The notes below the pieces were generated by a model, which worked only from the letters and a program-made list of their open reading frames with translations, searched no databases and was not told the origin of the DNA. A stretch of DNA of 10,459 nt from Candidatus Luteimonas excrementigallinarum (GTDB taxonomy: Bacteria; Pseudomonadota; Gammaproteobacteria; Xanthomonadales; Xanthomonadaceae): positions 1 through 10,459 of the forward strand of contig DXCY01000183.1 of assembly GCA_019115725.1 (NCBI GenBank), in the 5' to 3' direction. This document shows positions 1 to 5,823 of the stretch, one piece after another. Made by a program: the position numbers and the translations under genes. Position 1 is the stretch's first letter, and every line of letters starts with the position of its first letter.

Positions 1-2
1 GC

Positions 3-434
3 GGGATCGGGCTGGCCAGCCTGGTGCTGCAGCGGCGCGGCGCGGAGGTGATCGCTTCCGACATCCACCCGCTGGCCGAACCCTTCCTCGCCTACAACTC
101 GGCGTTGAACGAGCTGCCTTCGGTGCACTTCCGTCAGCTGGACTGGGTGGAACCGCTGCCCAGCCTGGGCAGGTTCGACATGATCATCGGCAGCGACGTG
201 CTCTACGAACAGGACCACCCGGCACTGCTGGCGGGCGTGATCGCGCGCCATGCCAACGACCGCGCCGAGGTGGTGCTGACCGACGCCCACCGGGGCCACG
301 TATCGGCCTTCAACCAGGAACTGGCGGCACTGGGCTTCCAGGGCGAGGAGGAAATCCACGAACTGGAAGACCAGAGCGGCACCACCATCCGCGCCCGCCT
401 GCTTCACTACCGGCGGGAAGCGCCGGTTGTCTGA
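3..434 (+). CDS. Class I SAM-dependent methyltransferase, 3' part (5' end outside window)
   Basis: The frame is open to the left edge, so only the C-terminal 143 residues are visible. They start inside the SAM-binding glycine loop (GIGLASLVLQRRGAEV, motif I), followed by the acidic end of the next strand (ASDIHP), then FDMIIGSDVLYE (motif IV/post-I), then a C-terminal strand-rich part. The SDVLYE segment resembles the lysine-methyltransferase-like Methyltransf_16 group (METTL20/METTL21-like), whose members methylate protein lysines. Here the substrate is unknown and small molecules cannot be excluded. The stop codon lies inside the start of the next gene (TTG at 427), so the two are probably co-transcribed and translationally coupled. 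An internal GTG at 24 could be mistaken for the start, but it falls after the glycine loop, so the real start must be upstream of the window. Confidence 0.8.
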   Translation, partial: GIGLASLVLQRRGAEVIASDIHPLAEPFLAYNSALNELPSVHFRQLDWVEPLPSLGRFDMIIGSDVLYEQDHPALLAGVIARHANDRAEVVLTDAHRGHVSAFNQELAALGFQGEEEIHELEDQSGTTIRARLLHYRREAPVV

Positions 435-729
435 TTCGCCCCATTGCAGCGCCTGCGATGCGGTCTGCTGCCGGCTGACGGTGGTGCTGCAACCGGGTGA
501 CAGCGTGCCGGCGCACTTCACCACATGGAGCGCGGACGGGCTGGAGGTCATGGCGCGCGATGAGGAAGGCTGGTGCGTGGCGATCGACCCGGCGCGCATG
601 CAGTGCCGGATCTACGACACCCGCCCGGCCAACTGCCGGCGCTTCGCCATGGCCGGCAGCGATTGCCGCCAGGTCCGCGCCGATTACTCCCGGGATGCCG
701 CGCGCGGCATCCCGTTGCAGATGGCGTGA
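427..729 (+). CDS. YkgJ-family cysteine cluster protein
   Basis: This 100-residue protein carries the full signature of the YkgJ/UPF0153 family, annotated as putative zinc- or iron-chelating. It has an N-terminal CSACDAVCC cluster (C7, C10, C14, C15), then GWCVAID (C50), MQCRIYDTRPANCRRF (C60, C70) and C80. Eight cysteines at family spacing support binding of a metal or Fe-S cluster; the molecular role is not established. Start: the only start that keeps the first cysteines is TTG at 427, which overlaps the methyltransferase stop by 8 bases, with GGGAAG a few bases upstream as a possible Shine-Dalgarno. Coupling to the methyltransferase is likely. The last codons contain a 24-bp perfect palindrome (691-714), and the gene converges on the DUF2249 gene with 10 bp between stops. 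Confidence 0.85.
   Translation: MSDSPHCSACDAVCCRLTVVLQPGDSVPAHFTTWSADGLEVMARDEEGWCVAIDPARMQCRIYDTRPANCRRFAMAGSDCRQVRADYSRDAARGIPLQMA
691..714. repeat. 24-bp perfect palindrome at the end of the YkgJ-type gene
   Basis: Each 12-base half (CGGGATGCCGCG) is the exact reverse complement of the other. It encodes RDAARGIP near the C-terminus and ends 12 bases before the stop codon. As RNA it would form a GC-rich stem of about 10 bp with a GCGC loop. No T-run follows on either strand, so it is not a standard intrinsic terminator. It could stabilise 3' ends or bind a dimeric protein. Confidence 0.75.
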
Positions 730-742
730 AGCGCCGGCTTCA
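727..742. other. Hairpin pairing the stop codons of two convergent genes
   Basis: TGAAGC, loop GCCG, then GCTTCA. The first TGA ends the plus-strand YkgJ-type gene, and the final TCA is the reverse complement of the stop of the minus-strand DUF2249 gene. With the palindrome at 691-714 it may form a weak two-way transcript end, but it has no U-tract. Confidence 0.4.
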
Positions 743-1036
743 GGTGCAGCCGCCGCAGCAGGTGCTGCCACCCGGCACGTGTACATCGGCCACGCCGAAA
801 TCAATGACCACCGCGCCCGGCGCGTTCTGGCGGTATTCCACGACCAGCGCGTCGCCGTAGCGGTCACGCAGCTGGGCGATCAGCGGCAGCGGATCGTGAT
901 CGTTGACGAAGCGCATGCCCTCGCCCGGCTGCAGCGCGTCCATGGCGCCGAAGATCGCCGCATGGCGGAAGCGCTTGGCAATGCCGCGCGCGTCGAAGGG
1001 ATGAACCTGGATGGAAAGGGTATCGATGGCAGCCAT
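740..1036 (-). CDS. DUF2249 domain protein with C-terminal cysteine motif
   Basis: This 98-residue protein (start MAAIDTLSIQVHPFDAR) matches the DUF2249 pattern: a beta strand followed by a basic helix (IAKRFRHAAIFGAMDAL), then LQPGEGMRFVNDHDPLPLIAQLRDRYGD and a strand of the type VVEYRQNAPGAVVIDF. This fold is related to TusA-like small proteins, and the family often occurs near nitrogen-oxide or respiratory genes; its activity is unknown. The frame runs further upstream, but the start at 1036 is chosen because AGGA lies about 8 bases before it and the extra upstream residues do not resemble the family. The protein ends in STCCGGCT, a CCxxC cluster that could bind metal or a persulfide. It diverges from the cysteine-synthase-family gene across an FNR/DNR-type dyad. 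Confidence 0.8.
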   Translation of the reverse strand: MAAIDTLSIQVHPFDARGIAKRFRHAAIFGAMDALQPGEGMRFVNDHDPLPLIAQLRDRYGDALVVEYRQNAPGAVVIDFGVADVHVPGGSTCCGGCT

Positions 1037-1091
1037 GGTGTTCCTGCGGTTGATGACCCGGCGAGCATGGCCTGTCCGGATCGCCCTCTCC

Positions 1092-1105
1092 TTGACCTGG
1101 GTCAT
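1092..1105. promoter_or_regulatory. FNR/DNR-type binding site between divergent genes
   Basis: TTGAC-CTGG-GTCAT matches nine of ten positions of the TTGAC-N4-GTCAA dyad typical of the Crp/Fnr superfamily (FNR, DNR, NnrR). The centre is at 1098.5. Class II activation places such a site 41.5 bp before the transcription start. On the plus strand this predicts a start at 1140 and a -10 at 1128-1133, where GATAAT is found. On the minus strand it predicts a -10 at 1064-1069, where the weaker CATGCT lies. The site fits a CRP/Clp consensus (TGTGA-N6-TCACA) less well. Confidence 0.5.
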
Positions 1106-1127
1106 CCGGGCTGCACTTGCCGGCGCC

Positions 1128-1133
1128 GATAAT
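1128..1133 (+). promoter_or_regulatory. Predicted -10 element of the cysteine-synthase-family gene
   Basis: GATAAT matches TATAAT at five of six positions. At 17-bp spacing the -35 position reads TCCGGG, which is no match, as expected for a promoter dependent on an activator at -41.5. The predicted leader is about 58 nt. The region is otherwise very GC-rich, so the hexamer stands out. Confidence 0.45.
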
Positions 1134-1197
1134 GATCCCGGGCTCCCGCCGCCGGCCCCGGGGCGTCCCCTTCTCTCCCTACAGACAAGGAGCCACC

Positions 1198-2145
1198 ATG
1201 CCAAAGCGATACACCACCGTTTCCCGCTCCATCCTCGACGCCGTGCACGACACGCCGCTGCTGGAACTGGAGGACGGCATCTTCGCCAAGTGCGAGTTCC
1301 TCAACCCCTCGGGCTCGATCAAGGCCCGCATCGCTACCTGGATCATCGAGCGGGCGGAGAAGGAAGGCCTGCTCAAGCCCGGCGACACCATCGTCGAAGC
1401 CACCAGCGGCAATACCGGCAACGCGTTCTCGATGGTGGCTGCGGTCAAGGGTTATCGGATGATCGTGGTGATGCCCGAAGGGCTGACCAGCGAGCGGGTG
1501 GCGATCTCCCGCGCCTACGGCGCCGAGGTGTTGCTGAGCGGCAACTTCCACGTCAACGAGGCGCTGGAGCGCGCGCGCGAGCTCGGCAGGCAGCCCGGCT
1601 ATTTCTTTCCCGGCCAGTTCGAGTCGGAATGGAACGTGCAGGAGAACCGCGAGATCCTCGGCCCGGAGATCCTGGCCCAGCTGCCCGACGGCCGCACGCC
1701 GGATGCGTTCGTGCACGGCGTGGGCACCGGCGGCACCCTGATCGGGGTCGGCCAGGCGTTCCGCGCGGCCAATCCCGATGTGCGGCTGTTTGCGATGGAG
1801 CCGTCCGAATCCAGGACACTGCTGTGCGGCGAGGTGGACCTGCACGGGATCGAAGGCATCTCCGACGGCTTCGTGCCGGGGATCTTTTCCCGCCATCGGG
1901 ATCTGGTCAGCGATTTCCTCAGCGTTTCCAGCACCGATGCGGTGGCCGAGATGCGCAAGCTGGCCAGCACCCGCGGCCTGCTGTGCGGGCCGAGCTCGGG
2001 CGCACACCTGATCGCCGCCCGCCGCATCCGCGAGCAGTTCCCGGAGCTGAAGACGGTGGTGACGGTGCTGGCCGACAAGGGCGAGAAATACCTGCATGAC
2101 TTCTACATGCAGACCGGCGATACCGGATCCCCGCCGCTGCACTGA
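1198..2145 (+). CDS. PLP-dependent cysteine synthase family protein
   Basis: This 315-residue fold-type II PLP enzyme is about the length of CysK/CysM. Visible motifs are NPSGSIKAR with the expected Schiff-base lysine K42, the substrate loop TSGNTGN (69-75), MPEGLTSERV, the phosphate-binding GTGGTL (176-181) and GPSSGA (264-269), whose serine should contact the pyridine nitrogen. The family makes L-cysteine from O-acetylserine and sulfide, or runs related beta-replacement reactions. The usual KDR after the lysine is KAR here, so it is probably not housekeeping CysK and the exact substrates are uncertain. The start at 1198 follows AGGAG by 6 bases; the frame extends to 1117 but without a ribosome site. 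The upstream FNR/DNR-type dyad suggests control by oxygen limitation or nitric oxide. Confidence 0.88.
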   Translation: MPKRYTTVSRSILDAVHDTPLLELEDGIFAKCEFLNPSGSIKARIATWIIERAEKEGLLKPGDTIVEATSGNTGNAFSMVAAVKGYRMIVVMPEGLTSERVAISRAYGAEVLLSGNFHVNEALERARELGRQPGYFFPGQFESEWNVQENREILGPEILAQLPDGRTPDAFVHGVGTGGTLIGVGQAFRAANPDVRLFAMEPSESRTLLCGEVDLHGIEGISDGFVPGIFSRHRDLVSDFLSVSSTDAVAEMRKLASTRGLLCGPSSGAHLIAARRIREQFPELKTVVTVLADKGEKYLHDFYMQTGDTGSPPLH

Positions 2146-2195
2146 CGGTCGCGCGCGGGGATGGCATGCTGGCTGTCCATACAGGGGAGATTTCC

Positions 2196-2345
2196 ATGAA
2201 ACGACTGCAGGACCGGATCGCGATCATTACCGGGGGTTCGGGTGGCATTGGCCGGGCGACTGCCCGCCTGTTCCTGGACGAAGGCGCATCGGTGGTGCTG
2301 ACCGGCGCGCAGTACGGGATCGACGGCGGGATGGGCGCGCAGTAG
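2196..2345 (+). pseudogene. Short-chain dehydrogenase remnant with large internal in-frame deletion
   Basis: A good ribosome site (AGGGGAG, 6 bases upstream) leads into 49 codons. Residues 1-37 read as the start of an SDR Rossmann fold: MKRLQDRIAIITGGSGGIGR with the TGxxxGIG cofactor motif, then ATARLFLDEGASVVLTG. The next 12 residues, AQYGIDGGMGAQ, are the typical SDR C-terminal end (TGAxxxxDGGM). About 200 residues, including the NAG motif, catalytic Ser and YxxxK, are missing. Both ends of SDRs commonly carry (L/V)TG, so the deletion probably arose by recombination at a short repeat such as TGACCGGC. Frame, start and ribosome site survive, so a 49-residue peptide could still be made, but dehydrogenase activity is impossible. 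Confidence 0.8.
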
Positions 2346-2424
2346 CGCCTTCCCCGCCTTCACCCGTGTCTAACAACCCGGGGCTATCGTGGCCGGGCAA
2401 CCCATCCTCCGAGGGGAGAAGCAC

Positions 2425-3654
2425 ATGACGCATCACACCAAGCTGCTGGCGATGGCGGTGGCACTGGGCCTTGCCGCCTGCAATCCCGCCCCCGACGCCG
2501 ACCAGGATCCACAGCAGCAGGCCCGGACGCCGAGCGGCGTCGCCGAGACCGCAACGCCGGTGGCCGACCCGGTCGAGCGAGCGCCGGGCGATGCCAATGC
2601 GGCTTTCTCGGTTGAGGAAGTGCGCCAGTTCGAGGCGCCGTGGGCGATGACCTTCCTGCCCGATGGCCGCATGCTCATCACCGAAATGGGCGGCACGCTG
2701 CACCTGTATGAAGCCATGTCCGACAGCAGCGCGCCGATCAGCGGCGTGCCGGAGGTGGTGCGCGTGGACCAGGGCGGCCTGGGCGACGTGGTGCTGCACC
2801 CCGGGTTCGCCGACAACAACCTTGTCTACATCAGCTTCGTGGAAGGCGGTGAGGATGACCTGATGGGCGCCGCAGTGGCACGAGCCAGGCTGGCGCTGGA
2901 TGACGCCGGTGGCGGCGCGCTGGAAGACCTGGAAGTGATCTGGCGCCAGGATCCGAAGAAGGCGGGCGACGGCCACTTCGGCTACCGCATCGCTTTCGGT
3001 CCCGACGGCCTGCTGTGGATCAGCTCCAGCGAGCGCAAGGAGTTCGACCCGGCCCAGGACATGTCCACGAACCTCGGCAAGATCGTGCGCCTGAACGATG
3101 ACGGCACCCCGGCCGAGGGCAACCCGTTTGCCGACCAGGGCGGCGTGGCCGCGCAGGTGTGGACGCTGGGCCACCGCAACATCCTCGGCCTGGCCTTCGA
3201 TGGCCAGGGTCAGCTGTGGGCCCACGAGATGGGGCCCAAGGGCGGCGACGAACTCAACCTCATTGTCGAGGGCGAGAACTACGGCTACCCCCTCGTCTCC
3301 AACGGCGTGCACTACGACGATACCGACATCCCCAACCACGACACCCGGCCGGAGTTCCGCGCGCCTGCCGTCACCTGGACCCCGGTGATCTCGCCCGCGG
3401 GCTTCATGGTCTATGACGGCAACGGCTTCCCGGACTGGAACGGCTCGGGCTTCATCGGCGGCCTGTCGTCGATGTCACTGGTGCGGGTGGAGTTCGACGG
3501 CCAGAGCGCGCGCGAGGCCGAGCGCTTCGAAATGGGCCGGCGGATCCGCGAGGTCGAACAGGGTCCGGACGGAGCCATCTGGCTGCTGGAGGACGGCAAC
3601 CGCGGCGGCGACGGCTGGCTGCTCAAACTCACCCCGGCCGGCGAGGCCGGCTGA
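2425..3654 (+). CDS. PQQ-dependent sugar dehydrogenase family lipoprotein (YliI/Asd-like)
   Basis: This 409-residue protein has a lipoprotein signal, MTHHTKLLAMAVALGLAAC, with lipobox LAAC and C19 as the lipid-modified cysteine. N20 follows, so outer-membrane sorting is expected. A flexible Asp/Pro/Ala linker precedes a six-bladed propeller of the soluble glucose/sorbosone dehydrogenase type. Landmarks are PWAMTFLPDGRMLITE, GGLGDVVLHPGF, GHFGYRIAFGPDG (H184 and R188, matching the catalytic His region of soluble glucose dehydrogenase), LGKIVRLNDDG, LGHRNILGLAF, HEMGPKGGDELNLI and ENYGYPLVSNG. Homologues oxidise aldose sugars in the periplasm using PQQ and Ca2+; the substrate here is unknown. 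The start at 2425 is set by GAGGGGAG (2411-2418) and the signal peptide; the frame extends to 2389 without support. It is a single gene closed by a terminator. Confidence 0.88.
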   Translation: MTHHTKLLAMAVALGLAACNPAPDADQDPQQQARTPSGVAETATPVADPVERAPGDANAAFSVEEVRQFEAPWAMTFLPDGRMLITEMGGTLHLYEAMSDSSAPISGVPEVVRVDQGGLGDVVLHPGFADNNLVYISFVEGGEDDLMGAAVARARLALDDAGGGALEDLEVIWRQDPKKAGDGHFGYRIAFGPDGLLWISSSERKEFDPAQDMSTNLGKIVRLNDDGTPAEGNPFADQGGVAAQVWTLGHRNILGLAFDGQGQLWAHEMGPKGGDELNLIVEGENYGYPLVSNGVHYDDTDIPNHDTRPEFRAPAVTWTPVISPAGFMVYDGNGFPDWNGSGFIGGLSSMSLVRVEFDGQSAREAERFEMGRRIREVEQGPDGAIWLLEDGNRGGDGWLLKLTPAGEAG

Positions 3655-3667
3655 ACCGCAGCCTGAC

Positions 3668-3700
3668 GAAGGCCGGCCCCGATGGCCGGCCTTCCTCTTT
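3668..3700 (+). terminator. Intrinsic terminator after the sugar dehydrogenase gene
   Basis: A perfect 11-bp stem (GAAGGCCGGCC with GGCCGGCCTTC) closes a CCGAT loop and is followed by a pyrimidine run, CTCTTTC. It starts 14 bases after the stop codon. Confidence 0.85.
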
Positions 3701-3702
3701 CA

Positions 3703-3723
3703 TGCCCCAGCGGTCACGGGGCA
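3703..3723 (+). other. Small hairpin before the amidohydrolase cassette
   Basis: TGCCCC and GGGGCA form a 6-bp stem around a 9-base loop, in the roughly 50 bp between the preceding terminator and the next start codon. The cassette promoter must be in or near this stretch, but I see no convincing -35/-10 pair. The hairpin may be chance in such GC-rich DNA. Confidence 0.25.
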
Positions 3724-3751
3724 ATCATTCTGCCGCTGCCACCATCGCGCC

Positions 3752-4606
3752 ATGGATGGACAACAGCAGGCCCCTTCGGCGGGCTTTTTCAGAACCGGCA
3801 GTCTTCCCGTTCCCACCTCCGCCGCCCGCGAGTGGAATATCAGCGTCGCCGACGGGCCGGTGATCGCGACGGCGATCCACGATGGCCACGCCATCCGCCC
3901 TGCTCTGCAGCCGCGCGTTGCGCTGCCCGCCGACCAGCGCCTGCGTGAGGAGGATCCACTGACCGGGCTGCTGACCAGCGTGGGCGATGTGCGCATCCAG
4001 GTGCCCACGTCACGCTTCGAGCTCGACCTCAACCGTCCGCGCGATGGTGCGGTGTATGCACAGCCGGAGCAGTGCTGGGGACTGGAGGTATGGCGCCCGC
4101 CGCTGCCGCCGGAGGAGATCGCACGCTCGCTGGCCGCGTGGGACCGCTTCTACGCCATGGTCACAGAGCTCATTGACCGCCTGCTGGAACGCTGGCAGGC
4201 GCTGCTGCTGATCGACCTGCACAGCTACAACCATCGCCGCGACGGCACCGATGCCGCACCCGCGCCGCAGCAGGACAACCCCGATATCGAACTGGGCCTG
4301 ACCACGGCCGATCCAGCCCGCTGGGAGGATGTGGCCCAGCGCTTCACCAGGGCGCTGCGCGAACACCCGGTGGCCGGGCGGCGGCCGGACGTGCGCGCCA
4401 ACGTGCGCTTTCCCACCGGTGGCCACTTCCCGGAATGGGTATACAGCCGCTGGGGCGCACGGGTGTGCACGATCTCGCCGGAGTTCAAGAAGATCTTCAT
4501 GGACGAATGGAGCGGCCAGGCCGATATCGCCGCCCTGCAGGATCTGCGCACCGGGCTGCAGGCCGCGGTGGACGCCGTACGCCCCGCCTTCGAGGCCCGC
4601 GCATGA
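3752..4606 (+). CDS. N-formylglutamate amidohydrolase family protein
   Basis: This 284-residue protein resembles the FGase/HutG-like zinc hydrolase family, which cleaves the amide of N-formyl-L-glutamate or related N-acyl amino acids. The variant metal-site motif AIHDGHAIRP (H43, D44, H46; classical HutG has PHSG), the strand motif LLIDLHSYN (D155, H157) and FPTGGHFPEW (H225) fit the subfamily. The start ATG at 3752 has no clear Shine-Dalgarno; it is the first ATG that gives family-like length, so the exact start is uncertain. The gene lies in no hut cluster. Instead its stop overlaps (ATGA) the DUF1704 gene, which overlaps an ATP-grasp gene, so all three are probably translationally coupled. 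The substrate is more likely a peptide or conjugate made by its partners than a histidine-degradation intermediate; this is inference. Confidence 0.8.
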   Translation: MDGQQQAPSAGFFRTGSLPVPTSAAREWNISVADGPVIATAIHDGHAIRPALQPRVALPADQRLREEDPLTGLLTSVGDVRIQVPTSRFELDLNRPRDGAVYAQPEQCWGLEVWRPPLPPEEIARSLAAWDRFYAMVTELIDRLLERWQALLLIDLHSYNHRRDGTDAAPAPQQDNPDIELGLTTADPARWEDVAQRFTRALREHPVAGRRPDVRANVRFPTGGHFPEWVYSRWGARVCTISPEFKKIFMDEWSGQADIAALQDLRTGLQAAVDAVRPAFEARA

Positions 4607-5823
4607 GCCTCGCGACTGCCACCGCCCCCACAACCCGGCCGCTGCCGCCGGTCGCGGCCGAGGTGGACACCTCGCTGGCCGCGATCGATGCCGAGCTGGA
4701 CTGGCTGCTGGCCCTGACCCCACTGGGCACCGACGCCCTGTGGGAGGCCTTCGATGCCAACGGCCGCACGCATGTACCGCCGCTGCGCTACGCCGAACCG
4801 GTGCTGGATCTGGAATCCATGCGCCAGCGGCTGGCCGAGCTGCCGGTGGAACACATCGAATCCCCGCTGCTGGCCGGCCTGCTGCGTGAGAAACAGCGCG
4901 AGCTGGAGCGCATGATCGAGCTGGTGCGCCTGCGCGCCACCGACGGCTTCCTGACCGCCAGCATCGATCTGTTCGGCGGCGTGGAAGCCGGGCTGCTGGA
5001 ACTGGCCACCTCGATCCTCAGTGAGGTGGGGCCCAGCGAGCCGCTCACCGCCGACTGCGGCGTGGAGGCGGTGCTCGCCGCCGTGGAAGACGAGGTGGCC
5101 TGGTACTGCGAACGCGCGCCGGACTTCGCCCTGGAAGTCACGGTGGATGCCGATGTGGGCTCGCTGATGATGGTCTCCCATGGCCGCCTGTACCTGGATG
5201 CCGATCTGCGCCTGCCGCGCGCGCGCCTGCAGCCGCTGGTGCAGCACGAGATCGGCACCCACATCGTGACCCGCTACAACGGCCAGCGGCAGCCGCTACG
5301 CCAGCTGGCCGTGGGCTTGGCCCACTACGACCCGCTGCAGGAGGGCCTGGGCGTGCTGGCCGAATACCTGTCGGGCTACCTGCCCGGCGAGCGCCTGCGG
5401 GTGCTGGCCGCGCGGGTGGTGGCCGCCGACATGGCGATCCACGGCCAGGACATCCCCGCTGTGTTCGCCTGCCTGCACGAGCAGCACGGCTTCGCCACCG
5501 ACGACGCCTTCGATATCGCCGTACGCGCCCTGCGCGGTGGCGGCCTGACCAAGGACGCGGTGTACCTGCGCGGACTGTGCGACCTGCTGGACCACCTGCG
5601 CGGAGGCGGCGACTTCGCGCCGCTGTTCCGCGGCAAGTTCGCCCTCACCCACCTGGTAGTACTGGAACAGCTGGCCGAGGCGGGCTGGGCCGCGCCCCCG
5701 GCGCTGCTGCCGCGCTATGCCAGCGTGGAAGGATTCGACCACATTCTGGATCGCTGCCGCGGCGTACCCGTGAGCCGGCTGTTCCAGTCCCACCCCACCC
5801 CGCCCCGGGAGCTGTGTGCATGA
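4603..5823 (+). CDS. DUF1704 / QEGLA-motif putative zinc metallopeptidase (MATCAP-like)
   Basis: This 406-residue protein matches the family annotated DUF1704, or 'flavohemoglobin expression-modulating QEGLA motif protein'. It has HEIGTH (H215, E216, H220), an HExxxH zinc motif, and QEGLGVLAEYL with E247 as likely third ligand. The usual QEGLA reads QEGLG here. Eukaryotic DUF1704 proteins include MATCAP, a zinc carboxypeptidase that removes the C-terminal tyrosine of tubulin, so carboxypeptidase activity on a small or protein substrate is a reasonable guess; bacterial substrates are not established to my knowledge. The N-terminus is Ala/Thr/Pro-rich with no signal peptide, pointing to the cytoplasm. 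The start is fixed by the ATGA overlap with the upstream gene, and its own stop overlaps the next start in the same way. Confidence 0.85.
   Translation: MSLATATAPTTRPLPPVAAEVDTSLAAIDAELDWLLALTPLGTDALWEAFDANGRTHVPPLRYAEPVLDLESMRQRLAELPVEHIESPLLAGLLREKQRELERMIELVRLRATDGFLTASIDLFGGVEAGLLELATSILSEVGPSEPLTADCGVEAVLAAVEDEVAWYCERAPDFALEVTVDADVGSLMMVSHGRLYLDADLRLPRARLQPLVQHEIGTHIVTRYNGQRQPLRQLAVGLAHYDPLQEGLGVLAEYLSGYLPGERLRVLAARVVAADMAIHGQDIPAVFACLHEQHGFATDDAFDIAVRALRGGGLTKDAVYLRGLCDLLDHLRGGGDFAPLFRGKFALTHLVVLEQLAEAGWAAPPALLPRYASVEGFDHILDRCRGVPVSRLFQSHPTPPRELCA

Noticed and set aside
1092..1105. CRP/Clp binding site
   Set aside because: Aligned to TGTGA-N6-TCACA it matches only three of five bases per half, against nine of ten for TTGAC-N4-GTCAA.
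1155..1164. GCCCCGGGGC palindrome in the cysteine-synthase-family leader
   Set aside because: A 10-base GC palindrome is likely by chance in such sequence, and no other regulatory sign accompanies it.
2346..2424. A sigma-70 promoter for the sugar dehydrogenase (TATCGT near 2390 with TTCACC upstream)
   Set aside because: The spacing of about 20 bp is too long and both hexamers are poor, so no promoter is called there.
2227..3339. A 370-codon minus-strand frame opposite the sugar dehydrogenase gene
   Set aside because: The composition (His/Val/Ala/Gly-rich) is that of an antisense shadow; the plus strand has a lipoprotein signal, ribosome site and propeller motifs.
3752..4606. hutG of the histidine utilisation pathway
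   Set aside because: No hutH, hutU or hutI is nearby, the key motif is IHDGH rather than PHSG, and the gene is coupled to DUF1704 and ATP-grasp genes.
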